In this document: positions 52,012-61,725 of the stretch, in pieces | Position numbering within the stretch: position 1 is the stretch's first letter | How the letters are laid out: each line of letters opens with the position of its first letter | Origin: DATFQE01 sp963733845 | GTDB lineage: Bacteria > Actinomycetota > Thermoleophilia > Gaiellales > Gaiellaceae | NCBI GenBank assembly: GCA_963733845.1 | Contig: CAVTEM010000007.1 | Location: 682,001-746,000, forward strand | DNA: 64,000 nucleotides | Reading direction: 5' to 3' | Translations under genes and position numbers: made by a program | The notes under the pieces: model-generated | What the model was told of the DNA's origin: nothing | The model's input: only the letters and a program-made list of their open reading frames with translations | Databases searched by the model: none

Positions 52012-52146
52012 TCAGGCCGAGAGGCGCTTGCGGCCCCGCGCGCGGCGGCGCTTCAGGATCGCCTGTCCTGCACGCGTCGACATCCGCGCTCGGAAACCGT
52101 GCCGGCGCTTTCGCCTACGCACGTTGGGCTGATAGGTGCGCTTCAA
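52012..52146 (-). CDS. rpmH: ribosomal protein bL34
   Basis: 44 residues with the invariant KRTYQPNVRRRKRRHGFRAR and STRAGQAILKRRRARGRKRL. TTG start at 52146, a rare choice also used by rnpA. First gene of the origin operon running to parB; TATACT about 50 bp upstream (52194-52199) is the likely -10. Confidence 0.94.
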   Translation of the reverse strand: MKRTYQPNVRRRKRRHGFRARMSTRAGQAILKRRRARGRKRLSA

Positions 52147-52453
52147 AGTCCTGGAGAGAGTGAGTGAAGAGGGTGCCCCGGAGGACGGCGAGGAGTATAG
52201 ACGAGGTCTTTTCGAAGTCGGTATTCCACAGTCGCAAGCCGACCCCTGAAGGCGCTCCGAGCGCGGGTTCGGCGCGACACTAAGACCCCCGTTTCCCCAA
52301 CTGTGGAAAACCGTGTGGACGTGCCTGTTTTACCTGCAAAACCCAGGAAACTCGTCCACCGAAGTCTCCACAGGAACAGGCGTTGTGAGGCCGTCGGGAC
52401 GCTGCTATGCTCGCCGCTCTTTTCGTCGACCAAGGGGAGTTGGAGCCGCCCAA
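52147..52453. promoter_or_regulatory. rpmH-dnaA intergenic region with divergent promoters and DnaA-box-like sites
   Basis: 307 bp without a gene. It holds TATACT for rpmH on the minus strand (52194-52199), a dnaA promoter on the plus strand, and one 8/9 DnaA-box match TTTTCCACA on the minus strand (52302-52310) plus several 7/9 matches such as TATTCCACA. It may serve autoregulation of dnaA or be part of the origin. Confidence 0.55.
52383..52411 (+). promoter_or_regulatory. dnaA promoter
   Basis: -35 TTGTGA (52383-52388), 17-bp spacer, -10 TATGCT (52406-52411). Transcription would start near 52418, giving a leader of about 36 nt before the GTG at 52454, with AAGGGGAG in it. The same -35 and spacing occur before the MerR-like gene at 61659. 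Confidence 0.6.
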
Positions 52454-53824
52454 GTGGAGCGCCAGCGAGAGCTGACAGCCGACGACCTCTGGAACGGGGT
52501 CGCCGATCGGCTGAAGGAGGCGCTCAACGACACGACCTACCGCACCTGGTTCGACCAGGTGGAGGGAGGAGAAGTGTCCGGAGAGGCAGTCGTCCTCTCT
52601 GTCCCGAACGACTTCACGCGCGACTGGATCGAGGCGCACTTCCTCGGGCTCGTCCAGGCAGCCGTCCGTGAGTTCACCGGCGACGAGCGCCCCATTCGCC
52701 TGCTGGTGCGGCCCGAGCATGAAGCCGCCGGGGGTGAAGCTCCCGCTCCGCCGACGGGCACGCCGGTCGTCGCGCCGCCCGTCCGCACCACCTACGAGGG
52801 CCTGAACGCCAAGTACACCTTCGACTCGTTCGTGATCGGGTCCTCGAACCGCTTCGCCCACGCGGCGGCGCTCGCGGTGGCGGAGGCGCCGGCCCAGGCG
52901 TACAACCCGCTCTTCATCTACGGCGGAACCGGGCTCGGCAAGACGCATCTGCTCCAGGCTGTCGGCCAGTACGTCGCCGAGCACTCCAGTGCGCTGACCG
53001 TCCGCTACACGACGAGCGAGACCTTCATGAACGACTTCATCAACTCGCTCCGCGACAAACGGATCGAGGGCTTCAAACAGCGCTACCGCAGCTACGACCT
53101 GCTGATGATCGACGACATCCAGTTCCTCGAGGGCAAGGAGCGGATCCAGGAGGAGTTCTTCCACACGTTCAACTCGCTCTACGAGGCCGGCCGGCAGATC
53201 GTGATCTCGTCCGACCGGCCGCCAAGGGACATCGGAACGCTGGAGGAGCGGCTGCGCTCGCGGTTCGAGTGGGGGTTGCTCACGGACATCCAGCCTCCGG
53301 ACCTGGAGACGCGCATCGCGATCCTGCGCAAGCGCGTCAAGACCGACCGCATCCACGTGCCCGATCCACAGGTCCTGACCTTCATCGCCGGACGCGTGTC
53401 GACCAACATCCGCGAGCTCGAGGGGGCACTCACGCGCGTGGTTGCCTTCTCCTCGCTCACCGGCCGGCTGATGACCGTCGACCTCGCCCAGGACGTGCTC
53501 CGCGACGTCTTCCCACAAGGGGAGCCCGCGGAGGTCTCGATCGAGCGGATCCAGGAAACCGTGATCGAGCGCTTCGGGCTCTCGCTCGACGAGCTCTGCG
53601 GCGAGAGGCGCTCGCAGAACATCGTCTACCCTCGCCAGGTCGCGATGTACCTCTCGCGCGAGCTGACGGATTCGTCGTTGCCCAAGATCGGGCGTCAGTT
53701 CGGCGGCCGCGACCACACGACCGTCATCCACGCCACCTCGAAAATCGCCCGCCTGATCCGCGAGGACCGCTCTGTGTACAACCTCGTGCAAGAACTGACT
53801 GCACGTATCAAGCAGACCCGCTAG
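52454..53824 (+). CDS. dnaA: chromosomal replication initiator DnaA
   Basis: 456 residues. Domain I has LWNGVADRLKEALNDTTYRT; a short Pro/Ala linker follows; the AAA+ domain III has Walker A GGTGLGKTHLLQAVG and Walker B LLMIDDIQFLEGKERIQEE; domain IV carries CGERRSQNIVYPRQVAMYLS and the box-recognition GRQFGGRDHTTVIHA. GTG at 52454 is the only start before domain I. Intact. Confidence 0.96.
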   Translation: MERQRELTADDLWNGVADRLKEALNDTTYRTWFDQVEGGEVSGEAVVLSVPNDFTRDWIEAHFLGLVQAAVREFTGDERPIRLLVRPEHEAAGGEAPAPPTGTPVVAPPVRTTYEGLNAKYTFDSFVIGSSNRFAHAAALAVAEAPAQAYNPLFIYGGTGLGKTHLLQAVGQYVAEHSSALTVRYTTSETFMNDFINSLRDKRIEGFKQRYRSYDLLMIDDIQFLEGKERIQEEFFHTFNSLYEAGRQIVISSDRPPRDIGTLEERLRSRFEWGLLTDIQPPDLETRIAILRKRVKTDRIHVPDPQVLTFIAGRVSTNIRELEGALTRVVAFSSLTGRLMTVDLAQDVLRDVFPQGEPAEVSIERIQETVIERFGLSLDELCGERRSQNIVYPRQVAMYLSRELTDSSLPKIGRQFGGRDHTTVIHATSKIARLIREDRSVYNLVQELTARIKQTR

Positions 53825-53977
53825 AACCGTGGAACGATTCGACACCTCTCGAGCGGGCTGTCGACAACCGGTGGTTGTCCCCACTGCGCGTCCCCACGCG
53901 AAACGGCGTAGCGGAGCGGGCTGGGTACCGTCTTCCCCGTCCTCCACACTCCCTAGTACTACTACGAGAGGATTTAA
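53825..53977. other. candidate chromosomal origin (oriC), dnaA-dnaN gap
   Basis: 153 bp. Two 8/9 DnaA boxes face each other: TTGTCGACA on the minus strand (53859-53867) and TTGTCCCCA on the plus strand (53875-53883), within a small inverted repeat GACAAC-N5-GTTGTC. Next to dnaN, box-like TCCTCCACA (53940-53948), a 4-nt GC spacer and CTA-GTA-CTA-CTA-CGA (53953-53967) match the box, spacer and DnaA-trio order of the bacterial basal unwinding system, followed by AT-rich GGATTTAAATG. Confidence 0.6.
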
Positions 53978-55112
53978 ATGATTGAAGTCGATGCAGCAGT
54001 TGGGACAGGGATGAAGGTCACCTGCACCCGGGACGAGCTCCTTCGCCATCTCGGAGTCGTGTCCCGCGCCGTGTCGACTCGTATGACCGTCCAGATCCTC
54101 TCGGGAGTGCGACTCGCGGCGAGCCGAGGGCCGGCTCGAGCTCGCCGCTACCGACATGGAGCTCTCGCTGCGCTCGTCGTTCGAGACCCAGGTCGGCGAC
54201 GAGGGCGTGGTCGTCGTGCCCGGAAAGACGTTCGTCGACATCGTGCGGCTGCTTCCCGACGCGGACGTCTCGCTGGAGCACCGTCCGGAGGAGGGCATGG
54301 TCGTCCTCACCTGTGGGACGGCGAGCTACAAGCTGCACACGTACAACCCGGAGGACTTCCCGCAGCTGCCCGACGTCTCGAAGGTGCAGTTGGTGCCCGT
54401 CGACCGCGCCGCGATGCTCGAGACCGCCACCCGGGTCGCTCGGGCTGCGTCCCGCGACGAGTCGCGCCCGGTGCTGACCGGAATCCTCGTCCGCTTCGAG
54501 CCCGGGAAGCTCGTCATGGCCGCGACGGACTCGTACCGAATGGCCGTGAAGGAGACTGCCGTCGAAGGCGAGACGCCCGACTTCGAGGCCATCGTGCCGG
54601 CGAAGGCGTTGAACGAGCTCAGCCGGATCGCTCAGGCCGGCGACGAGCTGACCCTCGGCGTGCACGAGAACAACCAGGTGGTGTTCGGGACCGACGGGAT
54701 CTGGCTGACGACTCGCCGGATCGACGGCCAGTTCCCGAACCACAAGCAGCTGATCCCCGAGGCGTTCGAGTATGAGCTCGCACTGCCGCGGGAGGAGCTG
54801 CTCGACGTCGTGCGCCGCACCGCCGTCATGGCACAGCGAAACTCACCGCTGCGGCTGCGTTTCGCGGAGGGCGAATTGACGGTCTTCGCTCGCACCCAGG
54901 ACGTGGGTGAGGCGACGGAGTCGCTACCGGTGCAGTTCACCGGAGACACGCTCGAGATCGGCTTCAACCCGGAGTTCCTCCGCGAAGGCGTGGAGTCGGT
55001 CGACGACGACGAACTGCAGCTGAAGCTGATCAGCCCGCTTCGCCCGGGCCTGATCCAGAGCGCCGACGGCGACTTCTCGTACCTGATCATGCCGATCCGC
55101 CTGGCCGGCTAG
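53978..55112 (+). CDS. dnaN: DNA polymerase III beta sliding clamp (frame break)
   Basis: About 377 residues after removing one C at 54124-54125 (AGC-C-GAG), giving ILSGVRLAASEGRLELAATDMELS, the family pattern. Later landmarks are LVMAATDSYRMAVKE, ELSRIAQAGDELTLG, NHKQLIPEAFEYEL and the C-terminal YLIMPIRLAG. ATG at 53978 has GAGAGG 6 nt upstream; ATG at 54011 would start at the canonical MKVTCTRDELL. The clamp is essential, so the break is judged a sequence error. Confidence 0.92.
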
Positions 55113-55117
55113 ACCGC

Positions 55118-56177
55118 CTGGTCGTCCAGACGCTCACGCTCCGTCAGTTCCGCTCGTACGCCAACCTCGAGCTGGGTCTCGAACCGGGGCTCGTGCTCGC
55201 CGTCGGCCCGAACGGGGCGGGAAAGACGAACCTGCTCGAGGCGCTCCACGTCGGAACGCAGGGGTTCTCCCCGCGCACGCGGGCGGATGCGCAGCTGGTG
55301 CGCTTCGGCGAGAGCGCGGCTCGGATCGAGTTGCGGGGCGAGCGCGGCGGCGCACCGCTCGAGCTGCAGGTCACGCTGCGGCCCGGCGAGGGCAAGCTCG
55401 CCACCCTGAACGGCTCGCGGCTGGGGGCGGCCGAGCAGCTGCGCTCGGAGGTGTCGACCCTGGTCTTCACGCCCGACCGCCTCGCGGTGGTCAAAGGCGC
55501 TCCCGCCGCGCGGCGCGCGTACTTCGACCGGGTGGTGGGGCGGCTCGCTCCCGCGCGTGGCCGGCCTGTCCGCCGACTACGCAGCCGCGCTCGCGCAACG
55601 CAATGCCTCGTTGCGCCGCGTGGCCGGCGGCTTCTCCGCTCCTGACGCGCTCGCGCCCTGGACCGAGCGCGTCGCCGAGCTGGGGACGCGGCTGGTCGAG
55701 GCGCGGACGAAGGCGGTCGAGGAGCTGGCGCCGATCTTCGTCGACCGCGCCGCGGAGCTGGGCCTCCCCGACGGCCGCCTCGCTTACGTGGGCGATCCGC
55801 CGACCGTCGCCGCCCTGGAGGAGCGCCTCGAGCGGGATCTCGAGCGGGGCGTCACCGGTCTGGGCCCGCACCTCCACGACGTGAGCATCGAGTCGGGCCC
55901 GCGCGACCTCCGTGCCTTCGGCTCGCAGGGGGAGCAGCGGCTCGCAGTCCTCTCGCTTCTGCTTGCGGAGTACGGCCTTCTGGCCGAGCGAGGCCGCACG
56001 CCCTTGCTCCTCCTGGACGACGTGCTCTCCGAGCTCGACGAGCGCCGGCGCCGAATCCTGGCCGAGCGCATCCGCAGCAGCGGCCAGACGCTCGTCACGG
56101 CGACGAGCGCCGACTCGCTACCCACCCGTCCCGACCAGCTGATCGAGGTGACTCCCGGTGCCGCGCGCGTGGCGTGA
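55118..56177 (+). CDS. recF: DNA repair/recombination protein RecF (frame break)
   Basis: About 352 residues after removing one base near 55556 (GCG-C-GTG). LTLRQFRSYANLELGLEPG, Walker A GPNGAGKTNLLEAL and TLVFTPDRLAVVKGAPAARR are in the first frame; SADYAAALAQRNASLRRV, the signature SQGEQRLAVLSLLLAEYGLL and Walker B LLLLDDVLSELDERRR in the second. No ATG, GTG or TTG lies in frame between the dnaN stop and the first strand; CTG at 55118 is the only plausible start, or another base is wrong. Confidence 0.87.
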
Positions 56178-56628
56178 GCCGGAACGGATCGGTGCGGCGG
56201 TGCGGCGGCAGCTCGCCCGCTTTGGCGACGCGGGCCGCCTCGGCGAGGTAGTCGAGGCCTGGCCGGCCGCCGTCGGCGACGTCGTGGCGCGGAATGCGTG
56301 GCCGGCCCGGATCGCGCGCGACGGCACGCTCGTGGTCAACACCAAGGACGCCGTCTGGGCGTTCGAGCTCGGTCACCGCAGCGCGGAGATCCTGGGCCGC
56401 CTCGAGCTCGGTCTGAAGGCGGCGAAATTCGCCCCCGGACCGATTCCGGAAGCTACCCTGGTGGTCTCGGAGGCGACCTCGAAGCCGCCACCGAGCCCGA
56501 CCGACGCAGAGGTCGCACGAGCCGCGGAGCTCACCGCGGGGATCGACGACGACGAGCTGCGCGAACGAGTCGCCAGAGCCGCCGCGGCGAGCCTTGCAAG
56601 GGCCGCCGACGGCCGGTCAGTCTGGTAA
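56158..56628 (+). CDS. DUF721/DciA-like protein
   Basis: 156 residues. WREPERIGAAVRRQLARFGD, VVEAWPAAVGDVVARNAWPARI and GTLVVNTKDAVWAFELGH match the DUF721 domain, related to DciA, which helps load the replicative helicase DnaB in many bacteria. The C-terminal third is acidic and helical. Its GTG start lies inside the last 20 bp of recF. This recF-DUF721-gyrB order is common in actinobacteria. Confidence 0.85.
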   Translation: MPRAWREPERIGAAVRRQLARFGDAGRLGEVVEAWPAAVGDVVARNAWPARIARDGTLVVNTKDAVWAFELGHRSAEILGRLELGLKAAKFAPGPIPEATLVVSEATSKPPPSPTDAEVARAAELTAGIDDDELRERVARAAAASLARAADGRSVW

Positions 56629-56635
56629 ACTTCAC

Positions 56636-56671
56636 AAAGCCCGGAAATGGCGCGATTGCAGGGCTTTTTTT
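56636..56671 (+). terminator. terminator-like hairpin abutting the gyrB start
   Basis: AAAGCCC (56636-56642) pairs with GGGCTTT (56661-56667); an 18-nt loop lies between and a run of seven T ends one base before the ATG. It has the form of an intrinsic terminator or attenuator and leaves no normal Shine-Dalgarno sequence for gyrB. Confidence 0.5.
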
Positions 56672-59072
56672 ATGGCTGAAGCTGCCTACACCGCAAAAGA
56701 CATCACCGTTCTCGAGGGCCTCGAGCCGGTCCGTCTGCGCCCGGGGATGTACATCGGCTCGACCGGTCCCCGCGGGCCTTCATCACCTCGTCTACGAGGC
56801 GGTCGACAACTCGGTCGACGAGGCGCTCGCGGGCCGGAACGAGCGCATCGAAGTGACGATCCATCCCGACAGTTCCGTCACGGTGCGGGACTGGGGCTCA
56901 GGCATCCCGGTCGACGTGATGCCCGAGCAGGGCCTGCCGGCCCTGACCGTCGTGCTCACCAAGCTGCATGCGGGCGGCAAGTTCGGAGGTGACGGCTACA
57001 AGGTTTCGGGGGGTCTGCACGGCGTCGGGATCTCGGTCGTGAACGCGCTCTCCGAGTGGTTCGTGGCCGAGGTGCGCCGTGAAGGGAAGATCTACCGCCA
57101 GGAGTTTGCGCGCGGCGAGCCGCGCGGCGACATGGCGGTCGTGGGTGTGGCCGACAAGGGCGACAGCGGCACGACCATCTCCTTCCTGCCAGACGCCGAG
57201 ATCTTCACGGACGGGCTCGACCTCTCCACGGAGACCCTGCTCCAGAGGCTGCGCGAGACCGCGTTCCTGACCGCGGGCCTGCGCATCGTCCTCATCGACG
57301 AGCGCGAGGGCGACGATCGGCACGAATTTCACTACGAGGGCGGGATCCGGGACTTCGTCGCGCACGTGAACTCGACCAAGGACACGGTCCACAAGCACGT
57401 CGTCTACTTCGAGGGCGAGGCCGAGGATGAGCAGGGCACGGTCGAGGTGGCGATGCAGTGGAACGCGTCGTATGTCGAGTCGGTCTACTCGTTCGCGAAC
57501 AACATCAACACGCACGAGGGCGGCTCGCACCTTTCGGGCTTCCGCTCCGCGCTGACGGGAACGTTGAACCGGTACGCCCGGTCGGCCGGCCTGCTCAAGG
57601 AGAAGGAGTCGGAAAAGCTCGAGGGCGAGGACGTCCGCGAGGGTCTCGCCGCCGTGATCTCCGTGAAGCTCCGTGAGCCGCAGTTCGAGGGGCAGACGAA
57701 GACGAAGCTCGGTAACCCCTGGGTCGACGGCCTCGTGCGCAGGGCCGTGAACGATGGGCTCGCCCAGTTCCTCGAGGAGAACCCCACCGACGCCAAGCAG
57801 ATCGTCACCAAGACGATCGCCGCGCGGAACGCGCGCCAGGCGGCCCGCAAGGCGCGCGAGGCGACGCGCAAGAGCGCGCTCGAGAACTCGTCGCTGCCGG
57901 GCAAGCTCGCCGACTGCCAGATCAAGGACCCCGAGTCCGCCGAGCTCTACCTCGTCGAGGGCAACTCGGCCGGCGGCTCGGCGGTCGAGGCCCGTGACCG
58001 GCTCTTCCAGGCGATCCTGCCGCTGCGCGGCAAGGTGATCAACTCGGAGAAGAACCGGCTCAACAAGGTGCTCTCCAACATCGAGATCCAGGGGATGATC
58101 ACGGCGATCGGCGCGGGCATCGGCGACGAGTTCGACATCGGCAAGCTCCGCTACCACCGCGTGATCGTGATGACCGACGCCGACGTGGACGGGTCCCACA
58201 TCCGAACGCTGATCCTCACGTTCCTGTACCGGCAGATGCCCGACCTGGTCGAGAACGGCCACGTCTACATCGCGGTGCCGCCGCTCTACCGGGTGAAGAT
58301 CGGCAACCAGGAGACCTACGTCGAGAAGGAGAGCCTGTTCGAGGAGTTGCTCGTCCGCGAGCGGATCAAGGACATGGACGTCCGCGACCGGCTCGGCGAG
58401 ACCGTGAAGCTGACCGAGGCCCGCTGGGGCCGACTGGCTCAGCGCCTGCACGAGTTCGACGGCTGGGCCTCGCGGTTGCGCTCGGACTTCGGCGACGCGC
58501 CGGCGGACTTCGTCGTCGCCCACAGGCTCGTCGAGACCGACGCCGCCGAGATCGGCGACGTCGCGGGTGCGCTCGCCGGGATCGACCCGAACGGCTACGA
58601 CGTGGACGTCGTCGACGACGCTGCGGAGGCCTTCCGGATCAAGGTGGTCGAGCGCGAGACGAGCGCCGCCAACTTCGTCACGCTTCCGGCCGAACTGCTT
58701 GCCTCGCCGGTCTACGCCGGTCTGCGCCGCTCGTACGAGCGCCTGGTCGAGGTCGTCGGCCGCCCGCCCTTCCGGCTCACGCACGGCAAGAAGGAGCGCG
58801 CCGCGGAGACCTTCGAGCAGCTGCGCCACGAAGGGATCGATCTGGCCAAGGAGGGCATCCAGGTCAGTCGCTTCAAGGGCCTCGGCGAGATGGACGCGAT
58901 CGACCTCTGGGACACGACGATGGACCCGGCACGCCGGGTGCTCGTACGGGTCGAGGTCGAGGACGCCGCCGCCGCCGACCTGATCTTCTCGACGTTGATG
59001 GGCGACCAGGTCGAGCCTCGCCGCGAGTTCATCGAGCAGAACGCGAAGGACGTGAGGTTCCTCGATGTCTGA
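56672..59072 (+). CDS. gyrB: DNA gyrase subunit B with extra ~150-residue insert (frame break)
   Basis: About 799 residues after removing one C at 56777-56778, which restores GSTGPRGLHHLVYEAVDNSV. ATPase motifs DNSVDEALAG, LHAGGKFGGDGYKVSGGLHGVG; TOPRIM motifs LYLVEGNSAGGSA and VIVMTDADVDGSHI are present. Between YRVKIGNQETYVEKE and GIQVSRFKGLGEMDA there are about 170 residues, like the E. coli-type insert and unlike mycobacterial or Streptomyces GyrB (about 680 aa). With GyrA it introduces negative supercoils. Confidence 0.93.
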
Positions 59073-61608
59073 CGTCACGCGGGAGCCCCTCGACCCGGGC
59101 CGGATCGAGACGCGCGAGCTCGAGCAGGAGATGCGCTCGAGCTTCCTCGACTACGCGATGTCGGTCATCGTCGCCCGCGCGCTGCCGGACGTGCGCGACG
59201 GACTGAAGCCTGTCCACCGCCGCGTGCTCTACGGCATGCACGAGGCCGGCATGCAGCCGAACCGCCCCTACAAGAAGTGCGCGCGCATCGTCGGCGACGT
59301 CATGGGCTCCTTCCACCCACACGGCGACACGGCGATCTACGACACGCTGGTGCGGCTCGCGCAGCCGTTCTCGATGCGCTACCCGCTCGTGGACGGCCAG
59401 GGCAACTTCGGGAACATCGACGACTACCCCGCCGCTGCGATGCGCTACACCGAGTGCCGGCTGACGCGCCTCGCCACGGAGATGCTGCGCGACATCGACG
59501 CCGACACCGTCGACTTCCAGCCCAACTACGACGAGTCGAGGCGCGAGCCGACGGTGCTGCCGGCGCGGTTCCCGAACCTGCTCGTCAACGGCTCGTCCGG
59601 GATCGCGGTCGGTATGGCGACGAACATCCCGCCGCACAGGCTCTCGGAGACGATCGACGCGATCGTCGCCATGATCGACGACCCCGAGATCGACATCGAC
59701 CGGCTGATGCGCCACGTCAAGGGCCCCGACTTCCCGACGGGCGGGATCATCCTGGGCCGCGACGGCATCCGCGAGGCCTACCGCTCCGGCCGCGGCCGCA
59801 TCCTCGTGCGGGCCCGCGCCCACATCGAGGAGCTGCGTGGCGGCAAGACGGCGATCGTCGTCAGCGAGCTGCCGTACGGGGTCAAGAAGGGCGGCGACAC
59901 CGGTGTGATCAAGAAGATCGCCGACCTCGTCAACGACAAGGTCCTGACCGAGATCTCCGATCTCGCCGATCACTCGGACAAGTCCGGGATGCGGATCCAG
60001 ATCGACCTCAAGCGCGACGCGATCCCGCAGGTGGCGCTGAACAAGCTCTTCAAGCACACGCCGTTGCAGACGACTTTCGGCTTCAACGCGGTGGCGCTCG
60101 TCAACGGGGTGCCGCGGACGCTCGGGCTTCGCGACATGCTCGGTTACTACCTCGACTTCCAGCGCGAGGTCGTCACGCGGCGGCTCAAGCACGAGCTTCG
60201 TCAGGCCGAGAAGCGCGCTCACGTCCTCCAGGGCTACCTGATCGCGCTCGACAACCTCGACGAGGTGATCGCCCTCATCCGCGGTGCGGCGGACACCGAC
60301 GCCGCCCGCGAGGCGCTGATGAGCCGCTTCGAGCTCTCCGAGATCCAGGCCCAGGCCATCCTCGACCTCCGCCTCCGCGCCCTCACCGCCCTCGAGCGCA
60401 AGCGCGTCGAGGATGAGCACAACGACCTACGCGAGCGGATCGAGGAGCTGCGCGTGATTCTCGGCGATCCCGCCCGAGTCGATGCCGTCATCCGCGAGGA
60501 GCTGCTCGAGGTCAAGCAGATCTACGCCCGCCATGACGATCGCCGAACGGAGATCGTGGCCGCCGAGGGCGAGCTCGAGCTCGAGGACCTGATCGCGGAA
60601 GAGGACATGGTGATCGCGATCACGCAGTCGGGCTACGTGAAGCGCCTACCGGTCTCGACCTACCGCGAGCAGCGGCGCGGCGGGATCGGTGTCATGGGCA
60701 TGGAGCTGAAGGACGAGGACTACATCGAGCACCTGTTCGTGGCCTCGACGCACGACTACCTGCTCTTCATCACCTCTGTCGGCAAGGTGTACCGGCTCAA
60801 GGTGCACGAACTGCCGCTCGGCTCGCGGCAGTCGAAGGGCCGCGCGATCATCAATCTGCTCCCGTTCCGCCAGGACGAGAAGGTGACCGCGGTCGTGCAG
60901 ACGCGCGACTTCAAGGAGGCCGAGTTCCTCCTCTTCGCGACGAAGAACGGCGTGGTCAAGAAGTCACGCTTCCTCGACTACAACACCCCGTTGAAGGCGG
61001 ACGGGATCATTGCGATCAAGATGCGCGAGGACGACGAGCTGATCGGCGTCCGCCACGCGTCGGGTGACGACGACGTGCTGCTCGTCTCGCGCAAGGGCCA
61101 GGCGATCCGCTTCCACGAGCGCGCTGTTCGCCCGACGGGTCGCGCCACCGAGGGCGTGCGCGGGATGTCGCTGCGCAAGGGCGACGAGGTGATCTCGCTG
61201 AACATCGCGCAGAACGACGCCGACCTGCTCGTCGTGACCGAGAACGGCTTCGGCAAGCGCACTCGGATGGACGAGTACCCGGTGAAGGGCCGCGGAGGGC
61301 TCGGTGTCAAGACCGTGCAGCTCACCGAGGCGCGCGGCCAGCTGGTCGGCGCGCTGGCCGTGCGGGGCGGCTACCAGGTGATGCTGATCTCGGACGGCGG
61401 CACGGTGATCCGGATCCCGATCGAGGACTTCAAGCGGCTCGGGCGGGCGACGCAGGGCGTGATCGTGATGCGGCTGCGCGGGGACGAGAAGGTCTCGACT
61501 CTGGCGCCCGTCGTCGAGTCGCAGGGCGCCGTCGACACGAACGGCAACGGGGACGCGGACGGCGAGGTTATCGCAGAGCCGGTCGTTGCGCCCGAAACAG
61601 ACGCCTAG
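59065..61608 (+). CDS. gyrA: DNA gyrase subunit A
   Basis: 847 residues, intact. SFLDYAMSVIVARALPDVRD opens the winged-helix domain; the quinolone-determining region is HPHGDTAIYDTLVRLAQ, with Thr at the position of E. coli Ser83 and Asp at 87; catalytic Tyr is in AAMRYTECR. The C-terminal beta-pinwheel repeats include the gyrase box QRRGGIGVMG. It overlaps gyrB by 8 bp, so the subunits are made together. Confidence 0.96.
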   Translation: MSDVTREPLDPGRIETRELEQEMRSSFLDYAMSVIVARALPDVRDGLKPVHRRVLYGMHEAGMQPNRPYKKCARIVGDVMGSFHPHGDTAIYDTLVRLAQPFSMRYPLVDGQGNFGNIDDYPAAAMRYTECRLTRLATEMLRDIDADTVDFQPNYDESRREPTVLPARFPNLLVNGSSGIAVGMATNIPPHRLSETIDAIVAMIDDPEIDIDRLMRHVKGPDFPTGGIILGRDGIREAYRSGRGRILVRARAHIEELRGGKTAIVVSELPYGVKKGGDTGVIKKIADLVNDKVLTEISDLADHSDKSGMRIQIDLKRDAIPQVALNKLFKHTPLQTTFGFNAVALVNGVPRTLGLRDMLGYYLDFQREVVTRRLKHELRQAEKRAHVLQGYLIALDNLDEVIALIRGAADTDAAREALMSRFELSEIQAQAILDLRLRALTALERKRVEDEHNDLRERIEELRVILGDPARVDAVIREELLEVKQIYARHDDRRTEIVAAEGELELEDLIAEEDMVIAITQSGYVKRLPVSTYREQRRGGIGVMGMELKDEDYIEHLFVASTHDYLLFITSVGKVYRLKVHELPLGSRQSKGRAIINLLPFRQDEKVTAVVQTRDFKEAEFLLFATKNGVVKKSRFLDYNTPLKADGIIAIKMREDDELIGVRHASGDDDVLLVSRKGQAIRFHERAVRPTGRATEGVRGMSLRKGDEVISLNIAQNDADLLVVTENGFGKRTRMDEYPVKGRGGLGVKTVQLTEARGQLVGALAVRGGYQVMLISDGGTVIRIPIEDFKRLGRATQGVIVMRLRGDEKVSTLAPVVESQGAVDTNGNGDADGEVIAEPVVAPETDA

Positions 61609-61647
61609 GTTTTTCCGCTCGGATCACCATTTTTATGCGGTTTTCGC

Positions 61648-61669
61648 CCGGTTCGCCCTTGTGAACCGG
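61648..61669. terminator. inverted repeat after gyrA
   Basis: CCGGTTC and GAACCGG, 7 bp each, flank 8 nt, 40 bp after the gyrA stop. No T-tract follows. The right arm overlaps the -35 of the next promoter, so it may act at RNA or DNA level. Confidence 0.4.
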
Positions 61670-61687
61670 CAAGGCGCGCGATATACC
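61659..61687 (+). promoter_or_regulatory. promoter of the MerR-like gene
   Basis: -35 TTGTGA (61659-61664), 17-bp spacer, -10 TATACC (61682-61687). Start of transcription would be near 61694. Confidence 0.5.
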
Positions 61688-61719
61688 TTCCGCTGCGGGG
61701 TTGCACTACCAGCGGAAGG
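61686..61719. promoter_or_regulatory. 10-bp perfect inverted repeat covering the ribosome-binding site
   Basis: CCTTCCGCTG and CAGCGGAAGG, separated by 14 nt. The right arm contains the Shine-Dalgarno GGAAGG, 6 nt before the ATG; the left arm overlaps the -10. It is either an operator (DNA) or, with an upstream start site, a hairpin hiding the Shine-Dalgarno sequence (RNA). Confidence 0.5.
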
Positions 61720-61725
61720 GCTCGT

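Noticed and set aside
56298..56700. gyrB starting 370 bp earlier inside DUF721
   Set aside because: That frame is a shadow of DUF721; the true start MAEAAYTAKDITVLEGL lies in another frame, joined by removing one C.
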